Source of the DNA: Ramlibacter sp.
Lineage (GTDB): Bacteria; Pseudomonadota; Gammaproteobacteria; Burkholderiales; Burkholderiaceae_C
Direction of reading: 5' to 3'
Assembly (NCBI GenBank): GCA_029237735.1
Contig: JAQZBU010000027.1
Coordinates: forward strand, 6,794 to 70,793
Length of the DNA stretch: 64,000 nucleotides
In this document: in pieces, positions 62,003 through 64,000 of the stretch
Layout of the letters: the number at the start of each line of letters is the position of its first letter
Position numbering within the stretch: position 1 is the first letter of the stretch
Made by a program: the position numbers and the translations under genes
Notes under the pieces: generated by a model
Seen by the model: the letters and a program-made list of their open reading frames with translations, nothing else
Databases searched by the model: none
What the model was told of the DNA's origin: nothing

Positions 62003-63347
62003 GTGGCCAAAGCGACGAAGGCAGGGCAGTGCGGCTGGGCGGCGCTGCGCGCGGGCGCTCTGCTCGCCGGATTCGCATGGCTCGCGCCGGGGCCGGCCAC
62101 GGCCGCGCCGCCGGCGGCCGATCACAGTTGCCTCGAGCAACCGGCGAGCGCTGCGGCCCGTCAGGGGTTGGTTGCTGCCGTCGCGCGCGTCGCGCCGGCC
62201 GTTGTCAACATCGCCGTTCTCCGGGAGCGGGGCGAACCTTTCGAGGAACTGGACGACATGGAGTTCTTCCTGTCCTCCGCGGCCGGGCTGCCGCTGCCCG
62301 GCGGCGCTGTGCCGGAACGTGCCGTCTCGTCGGGGTTCCTCATCGCCGCCGACGGCGAGGTCTTGACCAGCGCGCACGCCGTTCGGGGGGCACAGGAAAC
62401 CTGGGTGCGCACCGTTGACGGGGCCCGGTACAGGGCGCGCGTGCTCGGCATCGATCGCCGCACGGACGTCGCGCTGCTGAAGGTCGAGGCATCTGGCTTG
62501 CCGGTCGTGCCGCTCGCCGCCGGCACGCGGCTGTGTCCGGGCGAGTGGGTGGGGGCCATCGGCGCGCCGTTCGGCTTCGAGCACAGCGTGACGGCCGGTG
62601 TCGTCAGCGCCTATCCACGGTATGTGCCCGGCACCGGCGGGCTGCCGCTGATCCAGACCGACGCGGCGATCAACCCCGGCAGCTCAGGCGGGCCGCTCTT
62701 CAACGCGGCCGGCGTCGTCGTCGGAATGAACTCGATGATCTTCTCCGCGCTGGGTGGTTCCGTGGGGCTGTCGTTCGCGCTGCCGATCGACCGGGTGATG
62801 CGCATCGCAAGCGCGCTGCGGACCGGCGGCGCCGCCGCGCGCGCTTCGATCGGCATGCGCACCCAACTCGTCACCCCGGAACTGGCGAACGCGTTCGGAC
62901 TGGACCGAGTGCGCGGCGCGCTGGTCGTGCGGGTGGACCCGGACGGGCCCGCCGCGGCTGCGGGCGTGCGCGCTGGGGACATCGTCCTGTCCGTCAATGC
63001 CGGGCCGGCCGCTTCGCAGCCCGAGATCGAGGAAGCCATCGCCTCGGCCCGCACCGACGCGCCCGTCGCGCTGGAACTGTGGCGGCGCAAGGCCGCGCGG
63101 CGTGCGATCGTGGTGCTGGAGCGAATCGGCGGGCGGCTCGGCGCTGCTGGCGGGCATCGAACCGGGCGACCGGATCACGGCAGTGAACGACGTCGAGGTC
63201 GCCAGCGAGGCCGACTTCGACGCGGCGCTCGAGGGCGCGAAGACAAACCGTGTCATCGCCGTGCTCGTGTCGCGCGGCGCCGCGGCCGTCTATGTGCCCG
63301 TCGTTCGCCGGGGCGAACCGGGCGGCCCCATCGAGAGAAAAAATTGA
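62003..63347 (+). pseudogene. HtrA/DegP-like S1C serine protease with deleted and frame-changed second PDZ
   Basis: The exported protease domain is intact: H125 (TSAHAVRG), D155 (RTDVALLK) and S228 (GSSGGPLFN). The first PDZ follows (GALVVRVDPDGPAAAAGVRAGDIVLSVN). After VVLERIGG near 63130 the frame is lost: the next PDZ part, GGSALLAGIEPGDRITAVNDVEV and EADFDAALEGAKTNRVIAVLV to ERKN, is in another frame, and the first half of that PDZ is absent. Without a shift, translation would run to 63475 with unrelated residues. GGAGAG precedes the GTG start. The protease may still function with a damaged PDZ2. Confidence 0.72.
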
Positions 63348-63357
63348 CGTGCATCAA
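63344..63357 (+). promoter_or_regulatory. FNR/ANR-type box upstream of the CBS gene (site D)
   Basis: TTGAC-GTGC-ATCAA overlaps the stop codon of the HtrA-like gene. A TAAAGT hexamer (63379-63384) is centred 31 bp downstream, consistent with a class II promoter and a leader of about 190 nt before the ATG at 63583. In 63348-63582 I see no other gene. Confidence 0.6.
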
Positions 63358-63582
63358 GGTCTTTCGCGGCCGCGCGCCTAAAGTAAATGAGCCATCGCGC
63401 CAAAGGCCAACGCCGCCGGTGCGGTTAGGGTGCGAATCAGGACCGCGTGTCCCCTCGGTCCGTCCGCCGTGTTGACATACAACACGCTCGCACCCGTCAA
63501 GCGGGCGGCTCGCTGCAAGCGAACCCAAGGCGCGGTGGCCTCGTCCTCCATGACGAGCGGCCATGGCCACCGGGGAGCCCTC

Positions 63583-64000
63583 ATGAACATAGCCGGCCTG
63601 TGCCAGCGAGTGATCGTCACCATCGGTGGCCAGGCGTCGGTGCGCGAGGCGGCCCGCTTGATGCGCGACGAACACGTCGGCTCGCTCGTCGTCACCGACA
63701 GCACGGACTCCGCGCGGGTGGTAGGGGTGCTCACTGACCGCGACCTCGTTATCGAATTCCTCGCGCGTGAAGCCGGCAACGAAGAGGACATCCGCGTCGG
63801 CGAACTGGCCAACGGCGCGCTTGTGTCCGTTCCGGGCACGGCGAGCATCCTCGAGGCCGTCGCGGCCATGGACGACTGCGGCGTGCGCCGGCTGCTGGTG
63901 ACCGGCGACGAGGGCCGTATCGTGGGCATCGTGTCGGCGGAAGATCTGCTGGACAACATCGCGGCCGAACTCGACGGTTTGGCCCGCGCGCTGCGCAGCG
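63583..64000 (+). CDS. CBS-domain pair protein (3' end outside the window)
   Basis: At least 139 residues. Two CBS motifs are visible: VREAARLMRDEHVGSLVVTD with VVGVLTDRDLVIEFLARE, and ILEAVAAMDDCGVRRLLVTGDEGRIVGIVSAEDLL. CBS pairs bind adenine nucleotides and act as energy sensors; stand-alone copies occur in stress clusters. CGGGGAG lies about 7 bp before the ATG. The frame is still open at the window edge. Confidence 0.88.
   Translation, partial: MNIAGLCQRVIVTIGGQASVREAARLMRDEHVGSLVVTDSTDSARVVGVLTDRDLVIEFLAREAGNEEDIRVGELANGALVSVPGTASILEAVAAMDDCGVRRLLVTGDEGRIVGIVSAEDLLDNIAAELDGLARALRS

Noticed and set aside
63378-63959. A minus-strand frame opposite the CBS gene
   Set aside because: Its sequence is Ser/Arg-rich shadow of the CBS pair. 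A C-terminal 57-codon part (63378-63551) is free of overlap, but no ribosome binding site or family was recognised.

Overview
The window is about 64 kb of high-GC DNA from a betaproteobacterium, most likely a Comamonadaceae member (Ramlibacter/Variovorax-like). The evidence is gene content and order typical of Burkholderiales: DUF3579-rpsT-murJ; the AI-2E permease-hda-HAD phosphatase-pcnB-folK run; a second, non-ribosomal infA; the PA2779/PA2778 pair; and kynBUA. The assignment rests on recognised proteins and synteny, not on a database search.

Layout. (1) 1-9.7 kb: a catabolic island with a TRAP permease, a CitE-like CoA-ester lyase, a MaoC hydratase, an acyl-CoA dehydrogenase, two CaiB/BaiF CoA-transferases, an atypical SDR, an isocitrate lyase-family enzyme, an isochorismatase-family amidase and a maleate isomerase-like enzyme. 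It has a strong sigma70-type promoter and palindromic operators, and looks like a dicarboxylate activation and cleavage route. (2) 9.7-12.5 kb: kynB-kynU-kynA, tryptophan to anthranilate. (3) 12.5-25 kb: housekeeping genes: argF, argD, rpsT, murJ, a broken SirB1-like gene, an MFS permease, a PurM-like gene, PerM, hda, a SerB-like phosphatase, pcnB and folK. (4) 25-26 kb: an orphan ATP synthase c subunit and an IS30-family remnant between inverted copies of a roughly 115-bp hairpin repeat. (5) 26-38 kb: a phosphatase, two cytochromes c, a ferredoxin, small secreted proteins, tandem L,D-transpeptidase-like genes, a Nudix hydrolase and PA2779/PA2778. (6) 38-40.6 kb: feoA-feoB with a Fur-like box. 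(7) 40.6-54 kb: HPF-like protein, esterase, gshA, infA, CigR/RcnB-type secreted proteins, a lipase, an isocitrate dehydrogenase and dbpA. (8) 54-64 kb: a stress-type island with a Crp/Fnr regulator, a shortened histidine kinase, a thymidine phosphorylase-family enzyme, host-attachment, BON, DUF6600, FtsH, HtrA-like (broken) and CBS-domain genes.

The strongest undescribed signal is in region 8. Four exact matches to the FNR/ANR-type site TTGAY-N4-RTCAA lie in intergenic positions at 55376, 57615, 61874 and 63344, with a one-mismatch site at 57086. Several have a -10-like hexamer about 32 bp from the site centre, as in class II FNR-activated promoters. This suggests a coordinated oxygen- or redox-responsive regulon for envelope and protein quality control. 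Two genes (SirB1-like near 17.9 kb, HtrA-like near 63.1 kb) each carry an apparent internal deletion plus frame change, which could be real decay or assembly error.

No rRNA, tRNA or CRISPR array was recognised.
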